From contig RMBW01000134.1 in the NCBI GenBank assembly GCA_004009845.1, positions 1 through 64,000 of the forward strand: DNA of 64,000 nucleotides, read 5' to 3'. This DNA comes from Davidsoniella eucalypti (taxonomy: Eukaryota > Ascomycota > Sordariomycetes > Microascales > Ceratocystidaceae). The number at the start of each line of letters is the position of its first letter. Position 1 is the first letter of the stretch. This document shows positions 11,312 to 25,000 of this stretch, piece by piece. The notes beneath the pieces were generated by a model that saw nothing but the letters and a program-made list of their open reading frames with translations, made no database searches and was not told the origin of the DNA. A program made the translations under genes and the position numbers.

Positions 11312-13085
11312 ATGGGCGTTCTTTACTTCCTGCTTCACCCTAATGAGCTGCGGGCTATCATCCAATGGTGAGCTATTCTATCTTCTAACGAGCTTTCACA
11401 GCCCAGAAGTCTTGTCTTCCCCACGCATTCTAGTTGTTTTCTTTCCTCTTATGGCCTCAAGGTAGTGGCCATGTCTCAATCTTCAGACCCCGCCAACCAA
11501 CCGCTTGCATTTCGCCAACGCTGCTTTGCAGCCGACGTGTGACCCTTCCTTTGCAGCGCCAATTCAATTGTTTTTCTCACTTGCCCTCTACCCTATCTCT
11601 ATCTGAATTGTTCCCCGTGGCTCTTGCTAACCCGTGTCCCTCTCGCTCAACAGGAAGCTATGGCATGATCCCGTTCACACTCGCGACGAGTCCAAGGAAT
11701 CGGACACCCTCAAGAGTTGCTTCAAGTACTTGAAGCTTACTAGCCGCAGTTTTTCTGCTGTTATTCAAGAGTTGAATCCCGAGCTTTTAGTTCCAGTTGC
11801 TCTCTTTTACTTGATTCTCAGAGGCCTCGACACTGTCGAAGATGACATGACAATACCCAATGACACCAAGGTCCCCATTCTGCGCGAATTCTGGCAGTGT
11901 CTGGAGAAGGATGGCTGGACTTTCACAGAGAACGGTCCCAAAGAAAAGGACCGTGATCTGCTTGTCCACTTTGATGATATTATCCACGAGTACAAGCTGG
12001 TCAAGCCCGAGTACCGTGAGATCATCACTGACATCACCGAGAAGATGGGTAACGGTATGGCTGACTACGCACTCAACGCTGAGCACAATGCCAACGGTGT
12101 TGCCACTATCCCTGAGTACGAAAAGTACTGTCACTACGTAGCCGGTTTGGTCGGCGAAGGCTTGACCCGTCTCTTTGTCAAGGCCGGGTTTGCCAACCCT
12201 GTCCTCATGGAGAGACCTGAGCTTACGGAGTCGATGGGTCAGTTCCTCCAGAAGACCAACATCATCCGTGATATTCACGAAGATTTTGAAGATGGCCGTC
12301 GCTTCTGGCCCAAGGAGATCTGGAGTGTACACTTCGAGAAGTGGGAGGATGCCTTCAAGCCCGAGAACCGGGAAAAGGCTCTCTGGGTCTCTTCAGCCAT
12401 GGTCCACAACGCTTTGGAGAACCTGGAGGACTGCCTCTACTACATGGCGGCAGTCAAGGACCAAAGTGTGTTCAACTTCGTCGCTATCCCTCAAAGTATG
12501 GCTATTGCCACGCTAGAACTTGTCTTCCGCAACCCTGACATCTTTGAGCGCAACGTCAAGATCACAAAGGGCGATGCCTGCCAGCTGATGTCAGATTCTA
12601 CGCAGGACCTGCGTACTCTGTACGAGGCCTTCCGTCGTTACGTACGCAGAATACACAAGAAGAACGATCCCCGTGACCCTTCATATGTCAAGATCAGCAC
12701 TGCTTGTGCACGCATTGAGCAAGTTATCGAGACTGCCTACCCACGCCAGACTGCCAAGGGCCCTCAGTGCCGTACCAGCGAGAAAACTGCTGAGACTAGC
12801 GAAACCATGTTGTTCGCTGGTACCGTTATCGGTATCACCATGTCTATTGGTCTACTTGCTGTAAGCACTCGATTTCTCCGCGCTCTGCATGCCCCTTGAA
12901 TGCCATACTGATCATGTCTATTTTAGGTCTTTATTGCCTTTGTCTTCAACGCATTCATGCACCAATTCTACCCTGATGCCTTTGGTCCCTTGCCCGGCAC
13001 CATCATCGTGGACCCCAAGGAAGTGTTTGGCACTGCTGCCCAGGCAGTCAAGGCTGCTGCTTCGACGGCCAAGGACGAGCTGTAA
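11312..13085 (+). CDS. ERG9: Squalene synthase (farnesyl-diphosphate farnesyltransferase)
   Basis: Condenses two farnesyl diphosphates to squalene with NADPH, the first committed step of ergosterol synthesis, at the ER membrane. Inferred exons 11312-11367, 11654-12860 and 12927-13085, giving 473 aa, the usual fungal length. Exon 1 encodes MGVLYFLLHPNELRAIIQ and part of a Trp codon that is completed in exon 2; intron 1 is 286 nt with CTAAC. Signature segments: SRSFSAVIQELNPEL, the first Asp-rich motif LDTVEDDMTIP, the second Asp-rich motif IIRDIHEDFEDGRRFW, and a YYMAAVKD segment. Intron 2 (66 nt) lies inside the C-terminal membrane anchor (LFAGTVIGITMSIGLLA, continuing VFIAFVFNAFM). The last four residues are Lys-Asp-Glu-Leu, which is unusual for this enzyme. 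Splice sites are inferred from GT/AG and family alignment, not from transcripts. Confidence 0.96.
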
Positions 13086-14704
13086 ATATTCCACTGTCCT
13101 GCTGTCTATCCCTCAACCAATCTTCACCTGAGACAAAGGTAGTGAAAACTTTGTTTCCTTTTTTTCTTCTGTGTCTCTCATGACGTTTAGCGCTTCTTGT
13201 TTTCTTTTCTCTTTATTATGATGATCTCGGCCTTACACATCTTTCCAGCATTGTTCGGAAATCTTTTATTTCTTCTCTTTTTTTTATTGAACCCCGTCGT
13301 CTCTTGCGAGCTTTCTTTATTTCTCGTCCTTCTTACTTCAAGCTCATATCACACCTATAATTCTGGTTGTTTCTACGTCTCAACCACTTTTTTTCTTCTT
13401 TCCTTCTCACCACTACTCATTTTACTCATTTTCATCATCTCATGCATCCGGATGCGGGATAAACGGTGCGACAACCTGGATACATGCGGCGGCCACGCTG
13501 TATCAAAAATCAGGAGGCAACCAACATAGATTCTGGCCTGGAATTGTGGTCTTGTTTTTTTTTTTCATCGGACACAATCTTTCTTCTATTTTTTTCGGTT
13601 TATATTACCGCCGATGGTTGCTATTTCTTATTTAGTGCTACTAATATGATACGATTATTGTTGGTTGCGTCCCAGGGCTCCCTTCGTAGCAAAGGGCTGC
13701 CCTTTTATTTCCGTCCTTTTTCCCTCAAGCCTTGTGTGACGATTTTCAATATGTGATGTTGTAGAAACTTAGCACGGATGTCAAATTGCAATTCAGTCCT
13801 TCCAATGACTGTGGTTGTGCCGAAGAAGTGCTGATATCAATATGCGTCCATGATGGCTTTAATATGCTGCGTGAGGCCGTTTTTTCAACGGGTCAGGCAG
13901 TTTCTTCCATTAGGACGCAGACATTACTATTTCATAAAAATAATAGAGTTAAGTTGACCAATTATTAACGTCATGTCTATAGAACGTGTGAAACATGATA
14001 ATCACCAATATCCACCATCATCAACGTGAGGACAGTTGCAGTCGTCCATGACCGGGTCAACAAAGGAAAATAACAGCCGAGCAACAAGACCAATTATACG
14101 ATATAAGAGATGAAAGTGCGAAGATTACAAATCGCGAGCTGTTGGATTATATCAGTTCGCTTTGATGGGCTTTACGATATCGACACATCGATTGGAAGCG
14201 GGTCAAATGGAATGATGAATATCAAGTCGTACAGGCATTGGTATGCTCTACATGGATGGACCTTCCTGAGTCGGAATACTTGCCTTGGCCCAATTCAATG
14301 CGATCTCACTGTATACATAACCCTAACTATATGGGTTAATACATCTAGTTATGTAAGTCCTGTAACCACTGTTTACACCAAAGCAAGCGAGAAAGAACAT
14401 GTCACCATACACATAGAGGAAAACACAATTGAAGTAACTAGAGCAAATATGCATGTTTATAGTGAGTGATATTTACTATGTGCAGAGAACAGAAAATAAT
14501 ATACAGCCGGCTGTTATGAACCAGTATATTTGCTCTCTAAGCAGGCTATAAGATGAGGTATAATTTTTTATGCAAGTATGTTCGTCAAGACAACAGAGTG
14601 TGCATGTGGAATGTAATTTTTTTTTGCTGATTCACAGAAATATGAGGAAAAGTAAGAGAAAAAGGAGTCAAATCTCAGAAAGACATAGATGAATATACAC
14701 ATAT
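13086..14704. other. Convergent intergenic region, no gene seen
   Basis: About 1.6 kb between the 3' ends of ERG9 (+) and the subtilase (-). T-rich in the first half, mixed in the second. Short open frames at 13466-13756 and 14110-14469 show no recognisable protein features. Confidence 0.5.
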
Positions 14705-16077
14705 TTAACTCTGCGCACCGTTGAAGGCAACCAGGCTGGTAGTGCCTCTCTTGTTGCTCTTGACGGTGGCACCGGTAGAGTTGGCCAGACTCTTGATGCG
14801 AGCAGCAACGTCATCAACGGCGGTGATAGATTCGAGAGACATGAGGTAAGCGGCCAAGCCGGCAATGTGAGGCGAGGCCATAGAAGTACCGGACAAAGTC
14901 TTAGTATCGGTGTTTGAGGTGATACCGACGCTAGTGATGTTAACACCGGGAGCGAAGACATCGACGACGGCACCGAAGTTGGAGAAAGAGGCTCTGGCAT
15001 CAGTGGCGGCGTCGATAGCACCGACGGTGATGGCGTCAGGGGCGGAGGCGGGGGAGGTGCTCTTGGCATCGACGTTCTCGTTACCGGCAGCGACGACAGG
15101 GACGACACCGGCAGCACGCAGAGCCTCGATGGCGTCGTTCATGGCTTGCGAGAAGGAGCCGCCCAGCGACATGTTCATGACGGCCTTGCCCGAGCGGTTG
15201 TTGGCGATGACATCATCGACAACCCACTGCATACCCTCAACGACACCGGAGGTATCGCCACCACCATCAGCATCCAGAACCTTGACGGCTACCAGGCTGA
15301 CGTTCTTGGAGACACCAAAGGTGCGGCCACCGATAGTACCGGCAACGTGAGAACCGTGACCGTTGTCATCAGTATCCTGAAAAAAGAACAAGCTAGTTAG
15401 TATAACGAGGAATATATAGCAGACAGGATAGAGAGAAAGCTTACCTCAGCGCCATCGATGAAGTTGGCGCCGAACGTCACACGGTCAGAGTACTCGGTGT
15501 GAGTGGTCAGGATGCCGGTGTCGACAACGTAGGCAGTGATGCCCGAGCCACCGCTGGAATCGAAAGTGTAGCGAGCATCGGTAGCGGTAGCGGAGGCGGC
15601 GTCCTTGTTGGACAGGCGTACCAGGCCGAGAGGGGCGTTAAGCTGCGCCGTCAAGGCGTTCAAGCTGACCTTGGTAACACACTCGACGTAAGCGACCTCG
15701 GCCTGCGCGGCGATGCTGGAGATCATATCGGTGTCCGACTCCAGGGACATGGCGGAGAAGCGGCCACTGTTGACACTGAAGGTCTTGACGGTAGTCGACA
15801 GACGCTTGCCGTGGATACCACGCTTGCGCAGGTTACGCTTGGCGATGGTGGCCATGATGGTGTTCTGCTGGGCAGTGATGGTCTCGGAGCTGAAGGTGTT
15901 GTTGTAGACGACCATGTAGCGATCGGGGATGATGTCGGTGGCATCGCTGTTGATCACGGAGAATCCCAGCGCCGAAGTGTTGGTGGTGTGTGCAAAGGCA
16001 GTCGGCACGGCAGCGGCGGCGCAGAAGACCAGCGAGAGGACGCTGCGAAGCGAAGTGGGCGAGTTCTGAGAAGACAT
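14705..16077 (-). CDS. Subtilisin-like serine protease (S8, proteinase K type) with I9 propeptide
   Basis: Exons on the minus strand 16077-15445 and 15376-14705, separated by a 68-nt phase-0 intron with CTAAC; 434 aa. The N terminus is a signal peptide (VLSLVFCAAAAVPTAFA). An inhibitor I9-type propeptide follows (RYMVVYNNTFSSETITAQQN). The catalytic triad is visible: Asp186 in AYVVDTGI, His218 in NGHGSHVAGTIGG, and Ser376 in SGTSMASPHIAG. The oxyanion Asn lies in AAGNEN. There is no C-terminal membrane anchor or extra domain. Family knowledge: such enzymes are secreted alkaline proteases or vacuolar cerevisin-like proteases that remove their own propeptide. Secreted and vacuolar fates cannot be told apart here. 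The gene is markedly GC-richer than its flanks, which creates long antisense shadow frames. The start is the first ATG giving an intact signal peptide. Confidence 0.93.
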
Positions 16078-19000
16078 GGCGACGAAGAGGAAGTATGACA
16101 GAAAAGAATAAAAATGTAAATATAAACACAGGAGACCGAGAAAGAAAAAGAGTCCGTCAAGGAAAGAAAGAAGAGAACGAAACAAGACGTCAAAACCGGC
16201 TGGCGTCTGTTGGTGGAGATGGAGATAGAGAATGTGATATTAAGAAAGAACAAAAGAAGACAGAGAAACCAAAAGAGACGTTCGTGAAGAAGGTGAGAGG
16301 TTGTTCGTGACAGACAAGTCTGTTATTAAGTAATAATATAAAAAGGAACCGTGAACAAGATATCACACCAAGATGCTCTCCAGAGGGCAATTTTGGGCGA
16401 AGCTGTTTCCTTAGTGGTGAGGCGTTCGTTCTTGAAGTTGGACTTCTTGCTCTTCTCTTCTCAAGGAAGATAGAAGGCTAAAATAAAAAAAGGAAGGGAT
16501 TGTGTTCTCGTTATGTGAAGAAACAAAAGACAAAAAAAAAAACCGAGAACAACTAAAAAAGAAATAAAAAAGAAAAGAAGAGAAAAAAAAAAAGACTCAA
16601 AATAGAAGGGTATGAGATAAGTCGATGAAGAGAGAATGGAAAGGATAAGATTGAAGCAAGAAGAATGGGCAAGACGAAGTTATTAAAGCATTTTTCGAGA
16701 TACCAACAAACCGGCAATATATTAAAGTACGTATAAAGAAAACGACATATCAAAAAGAAACTGTAGAGAGAGAGACTTACAAAAGTCTTAGCGTAGACGT
16801 TGTTTGAGACGAGAGACGACGCTTTAGAGACACGCCCCCTCCTTAGGGAAGCCGAGCTGTAGTAATTTGATATTGCTCTTTTATTTTCTTTTTTTTTTCT
16901 GGTTGATTCTTCCCTTGACGTTCCCTTGATCTATCCATTCCGACTTGTTCAGCACCGTCATGTCACGGTAATGGAATAAAATGAGAGTAAAAAGCCAGAT
17001 ATATTCTGCAGAATCTTGAAATCTTCTTCCTCTCAGAACACTATTCTCATATATCTCTCGACCTAGCCGAGGGCGTGAAGATATGAAACCACGAGAGCTG
17101 GGATCTCTTTGCCCATGGGGTTGCTGGGCGTGTGTGAATAAAGCCTACTAAAACCAACCAAATCACAGGCACGTTGTTCTTCTAAACCTATGTAAGTCAC
17201 CAGTGCTTTTATTATAAATAAAAACATTATTTTCAGCACTGCGGACCTTAAAACACCATCAAAGGGAAGGGGAAGATGGACTGGGTCTGGTTTGTGTCAG
17301 AGCCTAGCCCAAAGGAGAAATTATCAAAGCGGATAGCCAGCACGAGAGAGCGGTTTGCCTGGGATAGATAAATTACACGGGTATTCTCGTTTGCTTGTAT
17401 GGCTATCTTCTTGCTCTTTTGCCAGTACGCTTTCTTTTCGTTCCGTTGAGCTGCATATCGCAGCAAGCCCTCTTCCTACTTTCTTTCCGTCCCTCCCGGA
17501 TCTTAAAGCCCCAAACAACGGGCTTGTTTACTGGTTGGTTCAGAAAAGAAGAAGAAGAAGAAAAGATGAACGTGTCGTCTCAGCCACCGGCACAAGAAAA
17601 TAAAGAAAAATAATAGAACAAAATACGGATTTTCTGTATAAATGAGAAAGGCCTCTGCCCCAAGACAAGATAGAAGGACCAAGCTCTTTTTCTTTCTTGC
17701 TGCTAGAATCCGTACAGTGGGATACACTGCTTGATTGCTACTATATAATGACTTACTTACATAGTGCTACGCTATGAGATTCACGGAGTCGAGAAAGACC
17801 GGGGTGGGTGTGAGAAAAAGAGAAAACAACCGACTTTGAACTTGACTGCAATTTTATATTCTTAGTCACACAATTCTTTGCTCTGCCTGAAGTTACGGAG
17901 GAGAAAGAAAGAGAGCCAGGCTTCCAAGTCTGGCTGAGCCACGGCAAAGTCTCTACTCAGCTTACATTTCTAACAGGCCTATCAAATTTCATAGGCCCAG
18001 ACATTGGCCCAAGCACAGAGACAGCATCAATGTCCATGTGATACCCATCGATCATCATCTTCTTGTTCTCTGGTTAGTGATTGCGCAAAGACCGATCTTG
18101 AGATATCTCGTCGTTAGGGTTATACATGACATCACTCCGTATTGTCACGAGAAATAGATGGCTGTCGATCGATTTTTGAATGCCTTGAGATGTAGAACTA
18201 CGAACTATTAATCTACAGAACAATAATGCAGTCGGATCCAGGGCTCGTCCCTCGTTTCTTAGCCGAAGCGAGCGCTTCTTTTTTATCTGTACGGTGCCGG
18301 GCTAGGGTTAGTTTTAACGAGCTCCCATGCTAATACCAGGTTAGCCGCTGAGCGACATCTTCGTATTCATTTATGCCTCGTCCTGGCCTTGAGATTATTT
18401 TCAGTTCAGTCAGTACTACAATTGGTGTAGACCTGGCAGAGTCGTGTGAAGGGGAACACGAGTAGGTTTACCTTGAAGCCACCGAACGCTGTGAGACTCT
18501 AGCACAGCAGGCCGTATAATTGTGCTTTTTTCCTTCTTTTTCCTTTTGATTTTGTTCTCCGTGTTGCATTGCATAAACTGGGATTTCCGATTATCGAATA
18601 CTTGGGGTGTCTTCGTCCCAAATATCATGAAATATCAGAGTTCCCTTAAAACTCTGAGCTTTAGTTCGCCATGTTCATTGAGAAGCACAAGATGACCAAC
18701 GGTAAGCCATGGTTTTTCTCTGAACATCAGACACCAGATGGAAACAAGGAAGCAAAGAAGAATGAAAAAGGCCTCGCTGCCTTTTCCCTCTCTATATTTA
18801 TTCTCTTGACAGCCTTCTTTCCCTGTCCACGTAATGACCCCATCACGACCTGCAAATATGAAACTGCAGAGCCATGGAAAGGAAAAAAATGGCGCCTTTT
18901 TCTTTTCTTCTCTCTCTTTATATTCCCTTTTCTAGCCTGCCCTTCGCCCACACTCCAGCTTTTTGGTTCGTTCCTGGAAAAAAGCATAGCACTTTAGTAG

Positions 19001-22000
19001 AAGCCCAGTGATGTCTATTATGGAGTCTATCATGGATTATAGACTGCGGATAACCCAGCCGAGGCAACACATTTTTTCGTATCTCATTATTCTGGTTGGC
19101 CTTGCGGTGCTTTTTTCCTTTGCATGGCGAAGTCCTGCTGCATAAACTTGTTTTTGATTACATATCTCATTTTCCTTAGCTTTATCTTGTCTTCCCTCTT
19201 TTCTAACGCACCCCCCCCCCTTCTCCCTAGATGTGCATTTCTTATTCAAGTCAGCTCTTCGTAATGGTGCGGGAATTAACGGCGCAAGGGGGACGAACAA
19301 AAGCACAAGAAGTTTGGTAAATATTAATGACTTGACACCATCATTTCCTCTTTGCTTGATCGTGACATCCATCACAGGGTTAGCGTCCTGTTTCTCTTAG
19401 GGTTAACACGATGATGTTCTGATCGATATCAGTGACTTTTTCTCACAAAGCTGTAGGCCGATCAAAGATCAGAGGTGACGGGTTGTATTAAGGTTCGTGT
19501 CCTTTTTCCTTCTATTTTCCATGCAAAGCAAACTCTAAGAATCACGCAGTTTCCCATGCTTTTTTTCTATTGACAGTCAGTTAGTTAAACACAGACTCTA
19601 CATATCAGAACCATTAGACTGTTTTTCTACGCCTTGAGTTCGTGCAAAAATTCACTGATACCGGATAAATCAGCGGGTTTCCTTTTAGAATGATGTGCAG
19701 AAAGACAACGATGATCATCTGTATCTTCTTTTTCCCTCCATGTCGTTGTTTCTCAATTTCAACGACAAGTGCTGGTGATACTGATACACAGGCTTCGATG
19801 GGATGATCACCCACTCAACAGCGGCAACACGATAGTGAACCAAGCTTCGGCCATTGCACGCTGTATTTAGCACTATCGTCCGTTCTATAGTGGCCAAGTC
19901 GACTAGCACTATGCACTACCACGCGATCAAATCGTCCTATGCTCAATGCCCAGACTAAAACGCCCTTTGCTCGACCGTCTCCCATCATCATTCGTCTCGC
20001 CCGTAGCAAAAAAAGGGAAAGAAACCAAAAAGCAGAGATGCCAAGCCTTCAAACTCGGTAAGGCTCCCGCGAGAGCTCTTTAACGCGTTAGCCCGAGTAT
20101 TTCTACTAAGCAGACGAATAGAGCAGGAAAAGGACATGTTCAAAACTCTTGTCTCTGTCCATACACCATTCGCAGACGCCTTGCCTGTTTCTCTTTTCCT
20201 CGTCTGTACTGGCTTCTCGAAACGCTGAGGCTTGAAATGGGAGTGACAGATTGCTGGTGGCGCCCTACCGCTTCAGGTCCATGTCGTGCCACCCAGGCGG
20301 GAAGCAAGTCTTGTTTATCTCTGAAGACCGATTACTACTGTACTATACTATAGTAAATACATGTATGTATGTAGACCAGCTATTCGTTTCTACAAGTCAT
20401 CGTCTTGGAATCGCAGACTGTCGGACAAAGAAGAAAAAGACACCCCTCCCTCCTCTTCCCGTCTTGTTTTCTCTTTTCTTTCATATAAATGTCCAAGCCC
20501 GAGTTGCAGGTTTGACAGGCCATCGAAAGCAGGTTCCCCCCGTTCCTAGAAGCACTACCTGTCTGCGGCTTGCATATACTTACAGCGGCTGTCCACTGAG
20601 GGGGGGAAAACACAGGTACCATGTGAAGGAACAGCAGGGCTAATACGCCTAGAATAGAATACAAAACCCTTGAAGGAGTTTTCTCGAGAGGACAACGCAA
20701 GACCTGGTAGGCTGCCTTTTGGTTTCAGAATATATATAGCGGGTAGGACAGAAATGCAGGAAGAGGGCCCTGGCCGATATTATCTTGACAAAGTCTTGGG
20801 AGTTTTATTCTTCTTTTTTTTGGGCAAAGTTTGGAAAGACGCGGAGCGAGAACCCAGATTTTGACATATCAACCGACAACCTAGGATATATGATGAAGCA
20901 ACCGAAACAGCACGGCAGGACGCTAAAGAGCATGTCTCTAGACAAACAAAAGTAGTGCAAGTGATTCTTGGTAAAGAAATAATAAGAGAGAAGACATAAT
21001 CTTTAGATTTAGCCGCCCAATACTGTAGAAATAAAGAACCATCTATACACTACAAAGAGAACAAGAAAATCCACAATAGTACAAAGAACGCCTCTAAAAA
21101 TCCATTGGAAGCTCGACAGCCAGTAAATCCAATCCGTCATTTCCCAGCCAGCATTTTATTGGTACGCTGTATTATTTCCAGCCAAGTCGCTTAAAACGCT
21201 TCCTTCTCTACATCCAGCGGTATCCACTGTTTGATATATGTCTGTATGAAAAAAAGAAGAAAAAAAAGGCACCTTATTGTCTCTGTTCGTTTCTTGGACT
21301 AAAAAAGGAGCATCTTGACATACCAGTGTTTCTTTCTGGCGCTCATCATTGGTAGCCTCGCCGGTCTCCTACAATTCCAAGGCTATCTTTCTCTTATCTC
21401 CGTTCATAAACTTACGTGTCCCTCGTGTGTGATGGACAGAGAAAACAAAGCACCTAGTCGTAGATTCAACGTCCCTTTTTGCTGCCCACCCCGTATTGAT
21501 TTCAGAGGCGGGCAAATAACGAGCTTAGCATCTATTCATCTTGTGGAGGGGAGAATTCAAACATTTCGTTAGAGCTGGAGCGTGATCGTAGGCTTGGCGT
21601 CCATGCGCTTTTCGCGTATCGAGGGTATAACCCTAAGAGCCTTTTTGATTTTACGAGGTTTACATTATTGAGCCTCTCAAGTGGCAGAATGCTCGACAGA
21701 AAATACTAAGCTTATTTTCCACACGAGAACTACCGAGCAAATATCCCCAAACTTGTAAAAAGGAACAGTGCTTTGCGGCTTAATACTAGTAAAAGAACAG
21801 CTTCAAAACAACGGAGGAAGCCTGGGCCTGATTCTGTCTCTGCCACGGCGATTGTCATGCAAACAAGCGGACATGATACTTAAGCCGTGCTTTCTGTATG
21901 TAGACATATAGTTACTAGCTGTATAGAGTTAGCTGCATGGCCATGATGGAAAGAGAGGAAATCAGGGCACGTACCTTCTCTTGACAACATCACTCACAGA

Positions 22001-25000
22001 CTGTTACATGAGATGCAAGGTATAGGATACTTATCGGTGCTTTTAGTAACCTCATTCTTTCTTTCAGCTCGACTGCACTCAAACTTGGGAATTGGCTATA
22101 GGAGAAGTAGGGAAGAACACACGCCCTCTCTATAGTATATAAACACAAAGTCTAATCTCGAGCTGTTTCACTCTCCTAAAAAACAGCAAGAAAACAAACT
22201 GTAGGGGAAACTTACATCTCCCTGAGACACATGAATCTTAAGAAGTTGCATACGCAGTAAGGTATGTAAAAGAACGCCAACTTGAGTATTGCCATGGCAT
22301 CTTAAAATGACGAAGATCTCGATATCAGAAGAGGACCACCCCTAGGAAGGTTATAAAGACATATTACAAGATACACTAACATTGTTCCAAGACAGCAAAC
22401 CTGATACTGGTTTAGTTTGTACTTTTGTCATGTTTTGATACACTACCAAGCCCTATTAACAGTAAGAGGAAATGGCACTTGATACTTTTGAACATAGAAA
22501 CCACATTTGTTTTTCCCCCAGGGCCTTCTACGATCTGATGTGCAGCCAAGACTGTCATTTTTTCTTGGTATGTGATGGGGATGCTCTTGTTCTTTGTTAG
22601 ACAAAAAAGGAATAAGTCTTTATTTGACTGGAGGTTGGAGAGACGGAACGTGATTCATGGTTCCTGATTTACACGTTAAGCGATAGATCACAGCGTGAGT
22701 TAAGATGTACGGTTGTAGATACAGGTCGATATCATATAGGCCTATCAAGTAAGATTCGGGGAATAGAGAAACACGTATTGCCAAATCAACATACAATACA
22801 AAATGACTATATATATTGGATGTAAGGCCTACTCAGCATTCACGTTCTCATGATATCCGAAAGCTGAGATATGCCCACGCCGCCTCTAACCAAGCTTCTT
22901 GAGATACAAATACATACATCTCTATAGCGTTCTAGATTCACTGTGCGGAATGATGGCTAGAAAATAGAAGTCTATTATCTGGCACATATACTGTGACATC
23001 TGATATTCCCTGGCTCTGTAAACGTCCAAGGAGAAAAAGAAAAGAAAAAAGAAAACGACTAGGTCTCCTTATCTCTGTGTTGGGAACATGCCAAGAGATC
23101 TCCCACTCGAATAGCTTCAGAATACTTCGGCAGTATCACTTATCATACTGAGTTTGTCTTGGTGGGATTGGAATGAGAGTTACATAGGTACATGTAAGAA
23201 AAAAAAAAAAGATAATAGCAAACTGAGGTAAATATTTGGTTAGAGATGTATTCCGAGCAAGAATTCAAAGCTTATGTATACATATACGCAATATTACAGT
23301 TCAGAGATGTATGATCTACCTAAGTTTGTCAATATATTGGCCTTGTATTCGTAATATCTTCTCTCACAAAGTGTGGAAACCCGAATTAGTCAATAACCTG
23401 GCTTGTTATTCTTTTGGTTATTTTTACCTACCGACTAGCATGTTATCGATTACCGGCCGGATGTCTCTAAGAAGACCTCATTTCGGGGGGGGGGAGGGTT
23501 CCATCTTCATTTATTTTTTTTAGTCAGGCCCATGAGTTGGATAGTAATATTCATGATTCTTTGTTTGGATTTCTCACTGAATGCTCACATCCCTAGGGAG
23601 AAACATCACGCATAAAATTGAAAGTTTGCGTTCTGCCGATAAAACACTTTGTGATTGACCCAGAACAGTATAATAAGCTGCCAATATACACGAGTGAGCA
23701 AGGTGCATTATTGCCTATCAGATTTCAATACTTAATACTACAAAGACAAAAGCTACGTAACATAAGTATAATAGCTGACTACGGTGTTGTATGAAGAAAG
23801 AGTAAAGTAAAGAGCAGCTTTGAGTATCTTCTTAGGGTTACGAGGGAAATAAATTCCAAATATATATGAGTAAGGCTTATGAATCGGTCAGTATAGCTTT
23901 GGAATAATATAGACAGGAATAGAAACTTTGAACGCATATAGCTTATGACTATTTTGTCTAGTATTACTACTTATATTCATTGTAGTTTCAAGCTATTATC
24001 AATCAGGCTAAGATGATTTTTCTACTTTGTGGTAATTGTTGAAGATTTGGCGAAAGCACTATACTCCTGTATGGTGTGGGGCACGAGTACGTACTTCATA
24101 CTGCCGAGTACACACATACATATATTCTGTTACTGGAAACTAGACACCAACCCAGTCTCTGGCACTTTTACTGTCTTGTCTGGTCTGATGTTGAGCCGTG
24201 TTCTGTTTCTGCCTTTGTTTATGTTTCTATTTCTAGCTCTTTTTCTGTCTAGTTTTTTCTTTTCTTTATTCTGTTCTGACCGGGCTAGTAGTAACTATGG
24301 ACTAGCACCTATTGGTATATACATGCATGTATTCCCATCGTGATACATTCAATAGTCTACGAGTCTTACGTGGTCTTGATTTGTTTGTGCTAGGGTTTGT
24401 TTCTGTTTTTTTTTTGTACTAGCTATCGCGTCTGAGTTTAAGAATTATCAGGATGTTTTTTTTGAACTTTATTATCCTGGTAATTGAGCCAAAGATCGCC
24501 ATCAGTTATTATTTTTCACGAGGTCTTTCATTCCCAGTAAACTTAAATAGATGTCATGAACTTTTATTTATTTCTCGAACTTGTCATACAAATATAGATG
24601 CCAACTTGTATTTGACAGTTTTTATTATTTAAACCACCATCTTCAACTATCAAACACCAGACTTCAGATCTCACGATATCTATGTAATTCAACCCAATTA
24701 CGCTTCATATTAACTAGGATACTAACCAATGCGGATCTAAACTAAAAGAACGGAACAAAAAAAGCTTGGAAGTTCTGCCAAAAAAAGCTTGAGCGGCTTT
24801 AGCTTACTAGAGAATGTGGCTGTCTTCTTTTTTCTTTTCTCTTTTCTCTTTGGCCCTATGCCGGAGCTGAACGAGTGTCATCTCTTCCTTGACAAGTCCC
24901 TCCTGAAATTGGCGGAGATGGCATAGTATAGTCGAAAGATAACACAAACATAGTTGCAAATATATATAAACAACGTCTTCTAACTATATTGTCTGGGTTT

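Noticed and set aside
11787..12332. 181-codon frame antisense to ERG9
   Set aside because: Lies fully inside the squalene synthase catalytic exon and has no domain features.
15499..16098. 199-codon open frame antisense to the subtilase, Gly/Asp-rich
   Set aside because: It is a shadow of the GC-biased third positions of the protease gene; it has no ATG-supported motif and overlaps a clear catalytic domain.
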